From the NCBI GenBank assembly GCA_002917075.1, contig NTMA01000062.1, positions 62,001 through 126,000 on the forward strand: DNA of 64,000 nt. The letters run 5' to 3'. Below, piece by piece: positions 43,072 through 53,484 of this stretch (the stretch's first letter is position 1; each line of letters opens with the position of its first letter). Made by a program: the position numbers and the translations under genes. The notes below the pieces were generated by a model. It was not told where the DNA came from and did no database searches. It saw only the letters and a list, made by a program, of their open reading frames with translations. This DNA comes from Hawksworthiomyces lignivorus. Taxonomy: Eukaryota; Ascomycota; Sordariomycetes; Ophiostomatales; Ophiostomataceae.

Positions 43072-45884
43072 ATGGCTGGAATTCCAGGGCTTATCGACAT
43101 GGAACATGTCGGCCTCTTCGATGCTCTGCTCAAGCTATCGCACTTCGAAACCTCCAGCAACCTTGACGCTCCCCAGGTAGTCATGGTGGGCGATCAGAGC
43201 ACCGGGAAAAGCTCAGTCCTTGAAGCTATCACTCGCGTGCACTTTCCTGTGCAGGGCAGCCTCTGTACGCGGTTCCCTATCAAGCTTAGCATTCGTCGTT
43301 CCAGTGAGATGAAGATGGCGATCTCTATTCTGCCTAGTGACTTGCGTACACCAGGTGAAAAGGAGAAGCTACGGAATTTTCAGGAGACGCTTCGCTCCCT
43401 AGATGAACTTGGCGGCATGCTGGACAGGGTTGCAGATGTGCTTGATGTACCTCGGCCTCTGAGCAATGGCAGTCGAAAGCAGCAGACGCAAGATACGCAA
43501 AACGCACGAGGCATTGAAGACACACAAGCGGTGCAAGGCAACCAGTCGACCAAGCAAGCGACCCCTTCCCGGCGCTTTACTGATGACGTTCTCCTTCTCG
43601 AGTGTTTTGGGCCAGATCTGCCCTTGGTGGATCTCGTGGATCTTCCTGGACTCTTTACTGTCACCAGTGCGATACAGCCAAGTAAAGACAAATATATGAT
43701 CGAGAACATGGTGCACCACTATCTCAAGTCGAAGCGGAACGTGGTTCTCCTTGTCATTAGTGCTGGCAATTCTTTGTATAATAATAGCTCGATCCAAACG
43801 GTTCGGGATATACAAAAAAAAGATCCGAGCCTTAAAAAGCGCGTTGTGGGTGTTATCACACACCCAGATATTGACCACGACCACAGCGAATTTCTTAATG
43901 TGTTCCACGGCACTTCTGAATTCTTCCCGCTAGCGTACAAATGGCATGTGATCAAAAACAAGAACACGAATGAGGCTGGCTCGAATCTCGATGAAAGAGA
44001 CAAGGAAGAGGTTGCCTTTTTCGCGGAACATGAGCGCTGGAAAAGTATACCCAAGGAACAGACAGGCATCGAGGTTCTCAAGAAGACGCTCCGAGACATG
44101 TTCTTGTCCCTGACCCGATCCCAGCTGCCGGATCTCGTTGTGCAGCTGCAGCAAAAAATCTCCGCCAACTCGGCTCGTCTCGCCTCTGCTAGCAAGCCGA
44201 GAACAGATGACAGGGAGTGTCGCAATTACCTTCAGGACATTGCGGTCGTGTTTGAGCGCCTGACAAGTGAGGCGTCTCGCGGGACATACCAGAACCCCAG
44301 GTGCCAAACGATCCACGGCCGAGACAATTTCTGTGAAAAGTGTACTGGCTTTTTTGATCCCCTCAGTGATGACGACGAGAACACCGACGCACAAGCAAAA
44401 AGGCTCCGTAGCAGTATTCGAATGCTGAATGAGGTCTTTGCCATTTCTATGCATGACTTTGGCAAGACAAAGGAAATCAGTGATGACAATGACGGCACTG
44501 ATGGTACAATAGATGATGCTGCTGAGTACGGAGCTGTTGAGCATGACGTTGCTGAGAATGACGATGTTGGAAATGTTGATGTTGATGTTGATGTTGATGG
44601 TGACATTGGTGGTGACATTGGTGGTGACGTTGATGGTGATGTTGATGATGGTGTTGATGGCGGTGTTGATGGGAGTATTAATGATGCTGGTCGACAGGAC
44701 CCGACTGAATCTAATCACCACGAGCAGCAACGTCGCCTTCCCAAATATATCCAGGATGTCAAAGACAGACACTATAAGTTCGATCCACCTGAAAAGGTCA
44801 ACCGCAAGCAATATGAAGTTTGGGTGGTCAATAAAATCGATGAACTACGGTGTGGAGAGCCTTTGTCCGAAGCGAGTGAAGCCGTGCACGCGGGAATTTT
44901 TGCATACCAGTCCAAAAAGTGGCATGTCATTGCCAGGAGCCATCTAGATGCTGTGTGGGAGGTTACCCGTCACTTTATCGACCTCGCACTCGCCGCATCT
45001 TGTACTGAAGATGACGATGTGCTCCGCTCTTTATATCAGGAGTTAATTGAACCGAGGCTTGACGAATTGGAAAAAAATTCTAACCAAGTGCTCAAAAACC
45101 TCATCCACTGCCACCGTGGCTGCTCCGGGTTCTACGATGGTTTTTCTTATCCAAATCAGGAGCGGCGGCACGCGCAAGCCCTCTCCCAGCGTCTAGCAAG
45201 CTTTGCCAACAGCGGTGGCACTGGTCTTCTTGGCCGCATTCTCAATACACTATCTCAACAATTCTTCCAAGTTTCTGATAAAATGTCCTCAGAGATGGTG
45301 TACAATCTTTTTTTTGCGAGCAAAGCATATTCACAACCAAGCCACCTCACCCCTGCGGACTTCGCCGTTAATGTCTTCAAAGACAGGCTCTTCACAGCAA
45401 TAACAGAGGTCATAGCGCCAAAGGATAATGTCACGGGCAACGCCAGGTCAAAGGCTAATGCTAGGCACCAGAGCGTGCATCTGCAAGAGGCTGCCACAAT
45501 AGAGCTCAGGCCTGACGAGCTGAGAAAGATCACCGCAGCACGTGTCATCCATCATGTGGAATCCTATTACGATGTGAGATAAGCCGCTCTTTTATTTCCT
45601 TTCACTTGATCTGATTACTTACCAGAGGCGACTCTTGATAGATAAACATGAAGGCTTTCATAGGCTATGTCAACTCACTGGTCGTTGAAAGTGGTATCTT
45701 GCAGGAGCTGTCGGACACCGTTCTCACCTCACGAATAATCGGTGGGACGTCAGAAGACAAAGTCAGTAAATGGGCCAGAGAGAGCCAGATCAAGATCGAT
45801 GCACGGATGCGACTTCAGGAAAACTTAAACGTCCTGAAGGACGTCCTGAAGACCGTCAAGTCTTATACCAGAATGAAGAGATGA
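43072..45884 (+). CDS. dynamin-like large GTPase (Mx/vps1-like, fungal accessory type)
   Basis: Exons 43072-45573 and 45642-45884 (68-nt intron, GTGAGA donor) give 914 aa. G1 is GDQSTGKSS (40-48), a candidate G2 Thr is in CTRFPI, G3 DLPG (190-193) and G4 THPD (263-266; TKxD is usual, so the basic residue is changed). The stalk follows, with an Asp/Gly/Val low-complexity insert at about 498-535. The last exon is GED-like (MKAFIGYVNSLVVESGIL). No PH or Pro-rich domain is seen, so this is the short dynamin form that remodels membranes or, in animal Mx relatives, acts in antiviral defence. A defence role here is inference from family and neighbours. Compared with housekeeping Vps1/Dnm1 it is divergent and carries the acidic insert. 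Confidence 0.9.
44573..44672 (+). repeat. GTTGATG-type minisatellite in the dynamin-like gene
   Basis: Imperfect 6- and 12-nt units (GTTGAT, GGTGACATTGGT) encode alternating Asp with Val, Gly or Ile in the stalk region. All unit lengths are multiples of three, so copy-number change keeps the frame. Confidence 0.85.
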
Positions 45885-46062
45885 AGGGAGATTGTCGCAC
45901 GAGCTCAGAGCTATCAGGTCAGGTGCTACTGTTATAGCAATATTTATTTTAGTTATGGATTACTTCGCATTAATTTGGCAACCGTTCCCTTCGTCAAGAA
46001 ATCGCGCCTACAACGTCACGTCTAAAACATTACGTAGCTAACTTTGAATTTATAGTTACGCT

Positions 46063-46594
46063 TGATACTTGGCGTATGGTCATAGTTAATGATTTATGTA
46101 GCGTGATCTATAGAATCAAACCTTTGCCAGTATATTGCAATATCAGAAAATTTGAAACACGTCTTTATAAGGCAGAAGACATTGGATTCTGGCGACTGAC
46201 TGGCTGTGGTCATAGAAGATGTATCTTAGCTTCATATATTGCCACTAGACTGCACAGTAGAAGCCCAACAACTAGCTTTGCGTATCTTCTGTAGTTGCAA
46301 GATGTTGAAGTTCCCCATCCGTGGTCACGCTGCCCAATATTCAACTTCTAATACGAATCCCTAGGATATCAGAGCAAACACGAGTATCGCAATATTGGAT
46401 CTACAGGTACCAATGGTCAATCTTTTCTAGTCTTTTATATTACGGTGCTTTAGCTAGGGATACTTTAAACAGTTATGCAGCTTAGAGAATAGCCCACTCA
46501 ATTTGCAGTAAAGCATTCGGATTGGTCTTATTTGTTAAGTTACAGTACCACAGCTTTAAAAGCGGCTTTTGGTAACAGCCTCCATAAGGCGTTA
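46063..46594 (+). repeat. dispersed repeat, copy C
   Basis: Shares long blocks with 60104-60384: TGATACTTGGCGTAT, GTTAATGATTTATGTAGC, TCTTTATAAGGCAGAAGA, ATTCTGGC, AGAAGATGT, and near the end AGCGGC...CTCCATAAGGCGTTA. It has about 250 bp between its two blocks that copy D lacks. Confidence 0.8.
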
Positions 46595-47126
46595 CCACCA
46601 TGGCCTAAGTTTTTCGCATTTCGTTGGGACATTACATGGGCTGCCCTTCGTCATGGTGGGTTGCCTCGTAGCTGGATGAGCAATTGTCACTCTCCAGAAA
46701 TACGCAACCAAATGTCTTGGAAATAGGCTTCGCTTCTTAGTTTTGTTCTGATTAGGTGAAAAAGAACTCCTTCTTCTATGCTCCCAAGTTTTTTTTTTCC
46801 GAGGCTGGCAAGGCTAACAGAATCTAGGACAAATAAGCCTTCTACTACCCAGTGGTTAGATTGAATGTCCAAGCTTAGATAGTGAGAGTTGTTACTGTTG
46901 ACCGTTAGTATATGCTCGGCTTTCCCTTTGTCCGTATGAGTAGTAATATTTTTTTCAGACATTTGACATTGTGGCACATTACATCACACTGGCTAGGTAT
47001 CCGATGCAAGTATTTTACTGCTGATTTCATTCCATGGATTCGAATCACAGCCTCATGAACCATTATCTTTGAAGGGTTATCGCATTCTGCCTTACGTCGT
47101 TGATTATTAAATGCAAACTACAAAAT
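46595..47126. other. intergenic region downstream of the MFS gene
   Basis: No gene or repeat recognised beyond the end of repeat copy C. Confidence 0.5.
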
Positions 47127-48746
47127 TTACCACCGGTAGCGGAACCGCACATAGTCCTCCATATCCGTCCGGTCGAGAAACTCCTCATTGTCGACGGCCA
47201 GCGCGTTGAGCTCTTCAGGCACCATCTGCGCGACCAGGCGGTCGCGGCGCCTGTTCTCGACAAAGTAGTAGGCGCCCAATAGCACGGTGAGGACCTGGAC
47301 TAGGCCGATGGCGACCAGCATGGCGCACATGCCGGTGCGGTAACGGGGGGCCTCGGCGGCGATGAAGAGCTGGGGCGAGACGATGTTGCCGACGCAGAAG
47401 ACGACGAAGCACAGGCAGGTGGTGGTGACCTTCTTGGTGGTGCCGGCGACGTTACTGGCGATGAGGCTCAGCAGCAGCGCGTAGGCGGCGGGCACGCAGA
47501 GCAGCAGCTAGACGCCGGCGGTGCGGGCCCAGGTGCTGGCCTGGGGCGCCACCTGCAGGACAACGCAGCCGGCTAGCGTGGGCAGGGCGACGACGAACAT
47601 GATGGCGGTGCGGCCGTTGCGGGGCATCAGCAGCGAGAGGCCGCCGGCGACGACTATGGCGACGCACTCGACGCCGCCGACGGGCAGCGTCAGCAGGGTG
47701 GTCTCGAGGCCGGAGAAGCCCATCTCCTTGATGATGAGGGGCAGGAAGCTCCCGCCAATGTTGAGCAGCTGGCTCACGCCGTGGTAGAGCACAAAGATCC
47801 AGACTTGCGGGTCGCGCAGGGCCTCCAGCGCCTGCGCCGCCTTGAACGCCGTCGACTTGATGCCGGTGCGGTTGGCGCGCAGGCGCTCGATGGCAATGTA
47901 GCGCTCGCGCTCGGTCAGGAACTTGGCGTCGGCGGTCGAGTCGGGCAGGAACACGAACACGACGGCGGCCCAGAAGACGGTGAAGCCACCGCAGATGAGA
48001 AACACTAGCTGCCACTGCTGCACGGCTGTGTGCGTCTTGCCGATGCCGTAGCCGAGCAGGCCGCCGACGATGGCGGCCACGCCCACCATAAAGTACCAGC
48101 CGGTGGTGCGGGCGCCCTGCTCGTCCTTGCGGTAGAACATGGAGGTGATGTAGATCCAGCAGGGCGGGATGCCGGCCTCGAAGAAGCCCATAAAGAAGCG
48201 CAGCGAGGCCAGGCCGGCAAAGTTATTGGCCGCCGCGCACAGCATCACCAGCACGGCCCACACGAGAAGGCAGGCGGAGGCGAACTTGCCGATGGGCAGC
48301 TTCTGCAGCAGGTAGTTGGCCGGCAGCTCGCCGACCAGGTAGCCGACGTAGAACATGGAGACGGCCCAGCTGTACTGGCTGCCGACGAGGTGCAGCTCGG
48401 CCGACAGGTCATAGACGGCGGCATATGAGATGGTGACCTTGTCGAGGTACTGCAGACCGAATGTGATCATCACTGGAAGTTGGGTGAGTCATGTCAGCAG
48501 CAAGGGAAGAGAGGATGTGGGTAAAGGAATAAGAGGGCAATACGCACAGATTGGCATGATGTACAGGTCGATTTTCCAGCGCACACGTCGCGCCTCGTCA
48601 TCGGTAAAATCGATGGCGGCATGGCCAGCGATATACTGCAGGCCCACATCGGCATTCTGGTCCACGATGTAGCCCTTCTTGGGTGCAGTGGAGGTGTCCA
48701 TGCGAGCGTCCACGGTGGAAACGCTTTTTTCACACGCGGCTGTCAT
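47127..48746 (-). pseudogene. Dal5-type MFS anion:cation symporter with in-frame TAG
   Basis: Exon 48746-48548, intron 48547-48473 (GTGCGT...TTCCAG), exon 48472-47127; read through, this is 514 codons. Seen: N-terminal DFTDDEARRVRWKIDLYIMPI, then LMITFGLQYLDKVTISYAAVYDL, and the MFS loop GFFEAGIPPCWIYITSMFYRKDEQGARTT in overlapping form, plus IASNVAGTTKK and VSPQLFIAAEAPRYRTG, all hallmarks of the allantoate/ureidosuccinate permease (Dal5) family. One TAG at 47510-47508, after TWARTAGV, interrupts an otherwise continuous frame (LLLCVPAAYALLLSL follows without shift). Homologues usually have an aromatic or hydrophobic residue there, and TGG to TAG is a single G-to-A change. It is either a very young pseudogene, a strain-specific null allele, or a readthrough case (next base C). 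Orientation is divergent from a Zn2Cys6 regulator. Confidence 0.85.
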
Positions 48747-49181
48747 TGTTTGTTACGGTGGCCGTTCGTCTTGGAGAGAATTGGACATTCGAGTTCCTGG
48801 TTCATCACATGTCTGCAGGAGAGATATTTAACAACATCGAAGACAACGCTTTATCAATGCTGCGTGTGACATCTTCTGCTCACTTTCGACGCAGAGCCCT
48901 ATCTCGCATAGCAGACGACGGCATCAAAAGAAGCCCCAAGTAGGCCATCCTCTAGTACTAGAAGGCGGCGCTAGTGCCGATGCAGCCATGTTCACACATG
49001 TAAGCCGATCTCCACTGATAAGGCCGACCCACCCAGAGCCGAAAGGCGAGATCAAATAAAGCAGATGCGAGTTTAAATGCGACGCCAAAGGCGAGTCTGG
49101 TGCGGGACCAGATGCGATGAGAACCGAGCCACATCCACAGACCGTCAACACAGCCGTACTCTGGGGGAAACTGAGTCCGCC
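48747..49181. promoter_or_regulatory. divergent promoter between MFS gene and Zn2Cys6 regulator
   Basis: 435 bp between the two start codons. Suggests co-control of transporter and regulator. No clear paired CGG operator was identified by eye. Confidence 0.55.
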
Positions 49182-51407
49182 ATGGTGCGAACGACAATTG
49201 CTTGTGCACGCTGCAGGTGAGCATCCTCCGGTTGAGAGACTAGAGGAGGGGAGTAGTCAGAGTGCGGAAGAGCTGACCTCCAGGCGCTCCAAGATCAAGT
49301 GCGTGCACGCTGGCACGCCGCCGTGCCGCACATGTCGGAAGGCGGGACCAGATGCCTGCAGTGCCTGTGTCCTCAGCGGTCCAGTGCTCAGGAAGACGGC
49401 TGCAAGAGTGTTTCCAGAGACCAGGCCTCGCCCTACCAGGCCTTCTGCTTCCCTACCGCTGCCGTCACCGCATCCGCCGCCGCGACCATCACTCCCTGCA
49501 GAGACCTTCGATGGCATTCTAGCCCTGCGTGCCGGTCGCATCTTTGCCGAAAAGTTTCCCGAGCTGTCGTTCCTTCACCTGCCCAGCTTCCGCAAGCTCG
49601 TCCGGTCCCTCACAGACTCGCCGCTGCCGTCAACTTCCTCCTCGTCTCCCGGACGTGCGTCCGTTCCCATGATCGGGACAGCTACACACCAGCACTTCCG
49701 GGCTCTCTGTGATGTCCTAGTTGCTATCACCGCCCCGCTAATGGGCTCTAGCCGCAGCTGCCAACAGCGCCACGCGGCGTTGGCCAAGCAGGCCCTTTCC
49801 TTGGAGGATCCCCCCAACGTGTACGCCGCGCAGGTGCTCATCGTTCTGGCCATGTATGCCTGGGGCGCCGGCCAACCCGATCGCGCCTGGACCTACAGTG
49901 GCATGGCCATCCGGGCGATGCAGCTGCTGATCTGCGGCGAACATGGCGACAAGCAGAGCGGTGGACCGAAGGCGAAGGAGCCGGGGGAGACGGGAGAGAC
50001 GGGGGAAATCGGCGAGCTGCCGCGCGAGATCGCCAACCGCACCTTTTGGAGCTGCGTCGTGCTAGATCGACTAATCTTCTGCGGCAGGCCGCAGCCGACG
50101 GCGCTGGCCTTGAGCGATGTCGAGGCGCACTGGCCGTCGCGGACTAGCGACTTCGCCTTCGGCCGGCAGCCCGCTCGGCCGCTGAACCTGGCCCTGGTCG
50201 TGGACGACGTCGACGGCTACTATGCGCTCCTCGTCCAGGGCCTCGACGTCTGGGCGTGCATCCTCAAGTGGATCGTCGGCGGCGGCCGGCGCCACCCCGA
50301 CGTGGTGGCCACCGAGGAGGCGCCGTGGGCGGATGGGTCGCGGTGGCGCACCATGTACGACAGCCTGCAGGCCTGGCGCGCGCGCCACGGCAGCCGCCTG
50401 CAGTATCCTGGCGTTGGCGTGGACGCCTACGTTTCCATGGGCGGAGGCAGGGCCGAGGCGTTTGCCTACCTCAACCTGATCTACTACGTGAGGTGAGTTG
50501 CTCCTGTTTGCCCTCCTACTTTCCCTCCTGCTTTTCCTCCTTCGTCTTGCTGTTTGATCACTGACAGAGATTGCCCTACTCACCAACCACCAGCCTTCTC
50601 TTCCTCGGTCGCGAGTACATCCCTTTCCTGCCGACCCCCTTGTCTCGGCCCTCCGGCCCGGTCGATCCGCCGCTACTAGAGCCGGCTGCACCGCCCAGCT
50701 GGTGGGAAGACCGCGCCAACGAGCTCTTTGTCGCCTCGGCCCGCATTACGTGTCTGCTGCGCGACCTCGCCGAGCAGGACGACGACGGCGCCGCGGCGCT
50801 GCTCACGCCCTTTTCCGGCTTCTGCGCCTTCTCCGCCGCCACCATGAACATTTACGTCGCCTGCTTCCCGCAGATGCATCTCGGCCGAAGCCTCGACGAC
50901 GCCGAGGCCCACGTCCAGGCCGACCTGGCCTATTTGCGCCGCTTCCGCGCCCTCTGGCCCATGGGCGCCGGCTGGTGGGCGACGCTGCAGCACATCCACC
51001 AGCTGTACCGGCACGCGAGTGCCGACCGCGCGCGCTTTGCAGGCAAGACGCGCGCCGATTTTGTCGCCCTGGAGACGTCGATCCATGACTGTACGGGGAC
51101 GTCGCCGAGTGGAGAGGCCCCTCCACCGGGCCGTTCTGAGGAAGAAAGTGGAGATGGGCTAGGAGACGGTGGGGAAGAAGAGGACACTCACGGGGACGGA
51201 GCAGAAGGCGAACACGGCTTCGGAGACCACGCGGCTGCGGTCAGCTTGCAAGAGCTGTCACACCAGACGGCTGAAACGGCCCATCTTCCAGCGCAGATGC
51301 CCGTTTGGAACGACCTATGGTCGCTCTGGGGGGACCACCAATTGTCTGGATTTGAGGAGATGTATGAATATCCGCTCGAGATGGCGATGATGCCACCATA
51401 TGACTAG
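49182..51407 (+). CDS. Zn2Cys6 fungal transcription factor
   Basis: Exons 49182-49216, 49284-50492 and 50594-51407 give 685 aa. The first intron (67 nt) lies inside the zinc cluster, which reads MVRTTIACARCRRSKIKC then VHAGTPPCRTCRKAGPDAC once spliced: C-x2-C-x6-C...C-x2-C-x6-C. The middle homology region contains YAAQVLIVLAMYAWGAGQPDRAWTYSGMAIRAMQ and NRTFWSCVVLDRLIFCGRPQP, the standard fungal_trans pattern. The C-terminus is acidic (EEESGDGLGDGGEEEDTHG), a likely activation region. A start at 49117 without the first splice would lose the DNA-binding domain. Likely regulates the adjacent transporter and aminotransferase genes (inference). Confidence 0.9.
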
Positions 51408-51526
51408 TATTTTTAAGATAATCTAAAACTAAGTATTGTCCTTGATGTATGATTTTATTGGGTGTATTTATTTCTACTTCAGTTTCATTTCTATTTTCCC
51501 ATCTTACCCTATTGTCGTAGCGCTTA

Positions 51527-53041
51527 TCAGTCTTCCACCTTTGTGATAGCCGCGACATCCTTCTCTACTTGCTCGTACGCCTTCTTGAGAACATCAACCA
51601 AGAATACCAATTCTTTATCCATTACCGTAAACGACGGCGCGATCAGGACGTGATCCCCTGTCTTTCCATCCACCGTGCCGCTGCCCGCATAGACGGCTAC
51701 GCCCAGCCGAAACGCCTCTTGCTGTATGCGACAACCAAAGGCGATGCTCGCCGTAAACGGTGCCTTTGTTGTCTGATTTTGAACAAATTCCAGTGCCCAG
51801 AAAAGGCCGCGGCCGCGGATATCGCCCACGTAACGGCTCTCCCCAAAGGCCGCCCGCAGCAGGCCGCCTAGCGTTTCTCCGGCCTCCGCACAGCGCTTGA
51901 CCAGCTGCTCCCGGTGGAGGATCGTCTGCACAGCCAGACCAGCCGCGCAAGCCACCGGGTGCGCCTGGAATGTCTGGCCGTGGTTGAAGGCCGATGTACC
52001 GCGGCGGAGGACGCTGACGATTTTTTGGTCGAGCAGCACCGCCGAGACGGGAACGTATCCGCCGCCGAGGCCCTTTCCTACGGTGACTATGTCAGGTGAG
52101 ATCCCCTCCTGCTCAAACGCAAAGAAGGTGCCCGTGCGGCCGATGCCACACATGATCTCATCTAGGTGTAGTAGGATGCCGTACTCGTCGCAGAGGGCGC
52201 GCACCGCGCGAAAGTAGCCTCGAGGCGCCGCCACGCAGCCCGACGTCGCACCAACCACCGGTTCCGCACTGATCGTCAGATGACGTGTCTTGATAACATT
52301 TAGAGGGGAAGGGAGAAGGACGAACATAAAGGAGATGATTTTGGACGGCCCGATGCGGAGAAATTCCTCCCGCAGCTCCGCCACCAGCCGGTCCACGTAC
52401 TGAGCCTCCGTCTCGCCGTCTCGCTGGTGCCGGTACGCATAGGCCGGGCTCACAAACGACACATTTGTCGGCAGGATGTCCCAATACGGGCCCTTGCGCG
52501 CCATATTCGACGACACTGCCATCGCGCCCATCGTGTTGCCGTGGTAGCTCTGCAGCCGCGCCACATATCGGCACCGCTCGGGCTCCCCCTTCTCCACAAA
52601 GTACTGCCGCGCCGCCTTGAGCGCCGCCTCAGTTGCCTCGCTGCCGCTGCCTACCAGATACGCCTTGGAAAAGGCGTGAGACCCGGGGCTTGCGTCTACG
52701 AGGCACTGCGCCAGGGCTTCTGCTGCATCCGTCGTGTAGGACAGCGTGTGCACGTAGCTGACGCGCTTCATCTGCTCCGTGACTGCGGCAATTACCTCCT
52801 CATTTCCATGGCCTAGAACGGCCACGGCGGCACCCCCACAGGCGTCCAGGATGCGGCGCCCATCTGATAGAAAGAGGTGGTTGCCCTGGGCATGGCTTAC
52901 CGTGTACGGCTGCTCTACAAGAGAGCGGTGGAGTAGGGCTGGGCCGTCTTGAGCTGCCGCTAGAACCATCGTCGACTTAGTGGCATTTAGAGGCAGACAT
53001 ATAGACCCCATAGACGTCTCGGGGATGGTAGAAGTGGCCAT
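51527..53041 (-). CDS. class III PLP aminotransferase (omega-transaminase-like)
   Basis: Exons 53041-52326 and 52268-51527 give 485 aa. Seen: LVGSGSEATEAALKAARQYF, YHGNTMGAMAVS, AEPVVGATSGC, LLHLDEIMCGIGRTG and the PLP-lysine region VTVGKGLGGGYVPVSAV. This is the fold-type I class III family that includes omega-amino acid, GABA, ornithine and DAPA aminotransferases; it transfers amino groups from a non-alpha amine to a keto acid. The 57-nt intron (52325-52269, GTTCGT...CTGACGATCAG) is a multiple of three and stop-free, so unspliced RNA would encode a 504-aa form with 19 extra residues in front of AEPVVG. No mitochondrial leader is obvious. The neighbouring esterase gene is divergent. Confidence 0.9.
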   Translation of the reverse strand: MATSTIPETSMGSICLPLNATKSTMVLAAAQDGPALLHRSLVEQPYTVSHAQGNHLFLSDGRRILDACGGAAVAVLGHGNEEVIAAVTEQMKRVSYVHTLSYTTDAAEALAQCLVDASPGSHAFSKAYLVGSGSEATEAALKAARQYFVEKGEPERCRYVARLQSYHGNTMGAMAVSSNMARKGPYWDILPTNVSFVSPAYAYRHQRDGETEAQYVDRLVAELREEFLRIGPSKIISFMFVLLPSPLNVIKTRHLTISAEPVVGATSGCVAAPRGYFRAVRALCDEYGILLHLDEIMCGIGRTGTFFAFEQEGISPDIVTVGKGLGGGYVPVSAVLLDQKIVSVLRRGTSAFNHGQTFQAHPVACAAGLAVQTILHREQLVKRCAEAGETLGGLLRAAFGESRYVGDIRGRGLFWALEFVQNQTTKAPFTASIAFGCRIQQEAFRLGVAVYAGSGTVDGKTGDHVLIAPSFTVMDKELVFLVDVLKKAYEQVEKDVAAITKVED

Positions 53042-53484
53042 GGTGCACAATTCTGTCCTCCGGCGAAGCTGTGATCAACAGGACAGAGCGTCTCAGATTA
53101 CCTGGACTACCATCTTTTAAGACGCCGGAATCAAGCGTCGACAGCCGGTGCCTTCTGTTCGGCACTCGGTCTCATCCTCTTCCCATCCACAATTCCATGA
53201 TTAATTGCAGTTGGCTCATAAGCCAGTCAGATGACATACCCATTTCGAGCATTGCAATGAAGCTAATCTGCCGCTACGTCTCTCTGGGTCGCGATAGCGT
53301 TTGCCGAAGTGGAGACAACAGAACAAACCCGAAATGCGATCGGCCGCTGATAGGAGAATGGGATATCAAAAGATGACATTGCAGCGATATCATTTATCTA
53401 GAAACTGCCTGCTTGCTGTCGCATAGACCCTTGCTCTTTCACAGCTGAGCGTTGGATAGCTAAACATCTGAGTATCTGACGAGA
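53042..53484. promoter_or_regulatory. divergent promoter between aminotransferase and esterase genes
   Basis: 443 bp between the two start codons, no other gene. Suggests shared regulation of a small module. Confidence 0.5.

Noticed and set aside
43930..44811. Minus-strand frame of 293 codons within the dynamin-like gene
   Set aside because: Antisense of the GTTGATG repeat; gives Ile/Asn/Val repeats without domain.
47452..48015. 187-codon Arg/His-rich frame opposite or offset to the MFS gene
   Set aside because: Off-frame reading of the MFS exon.
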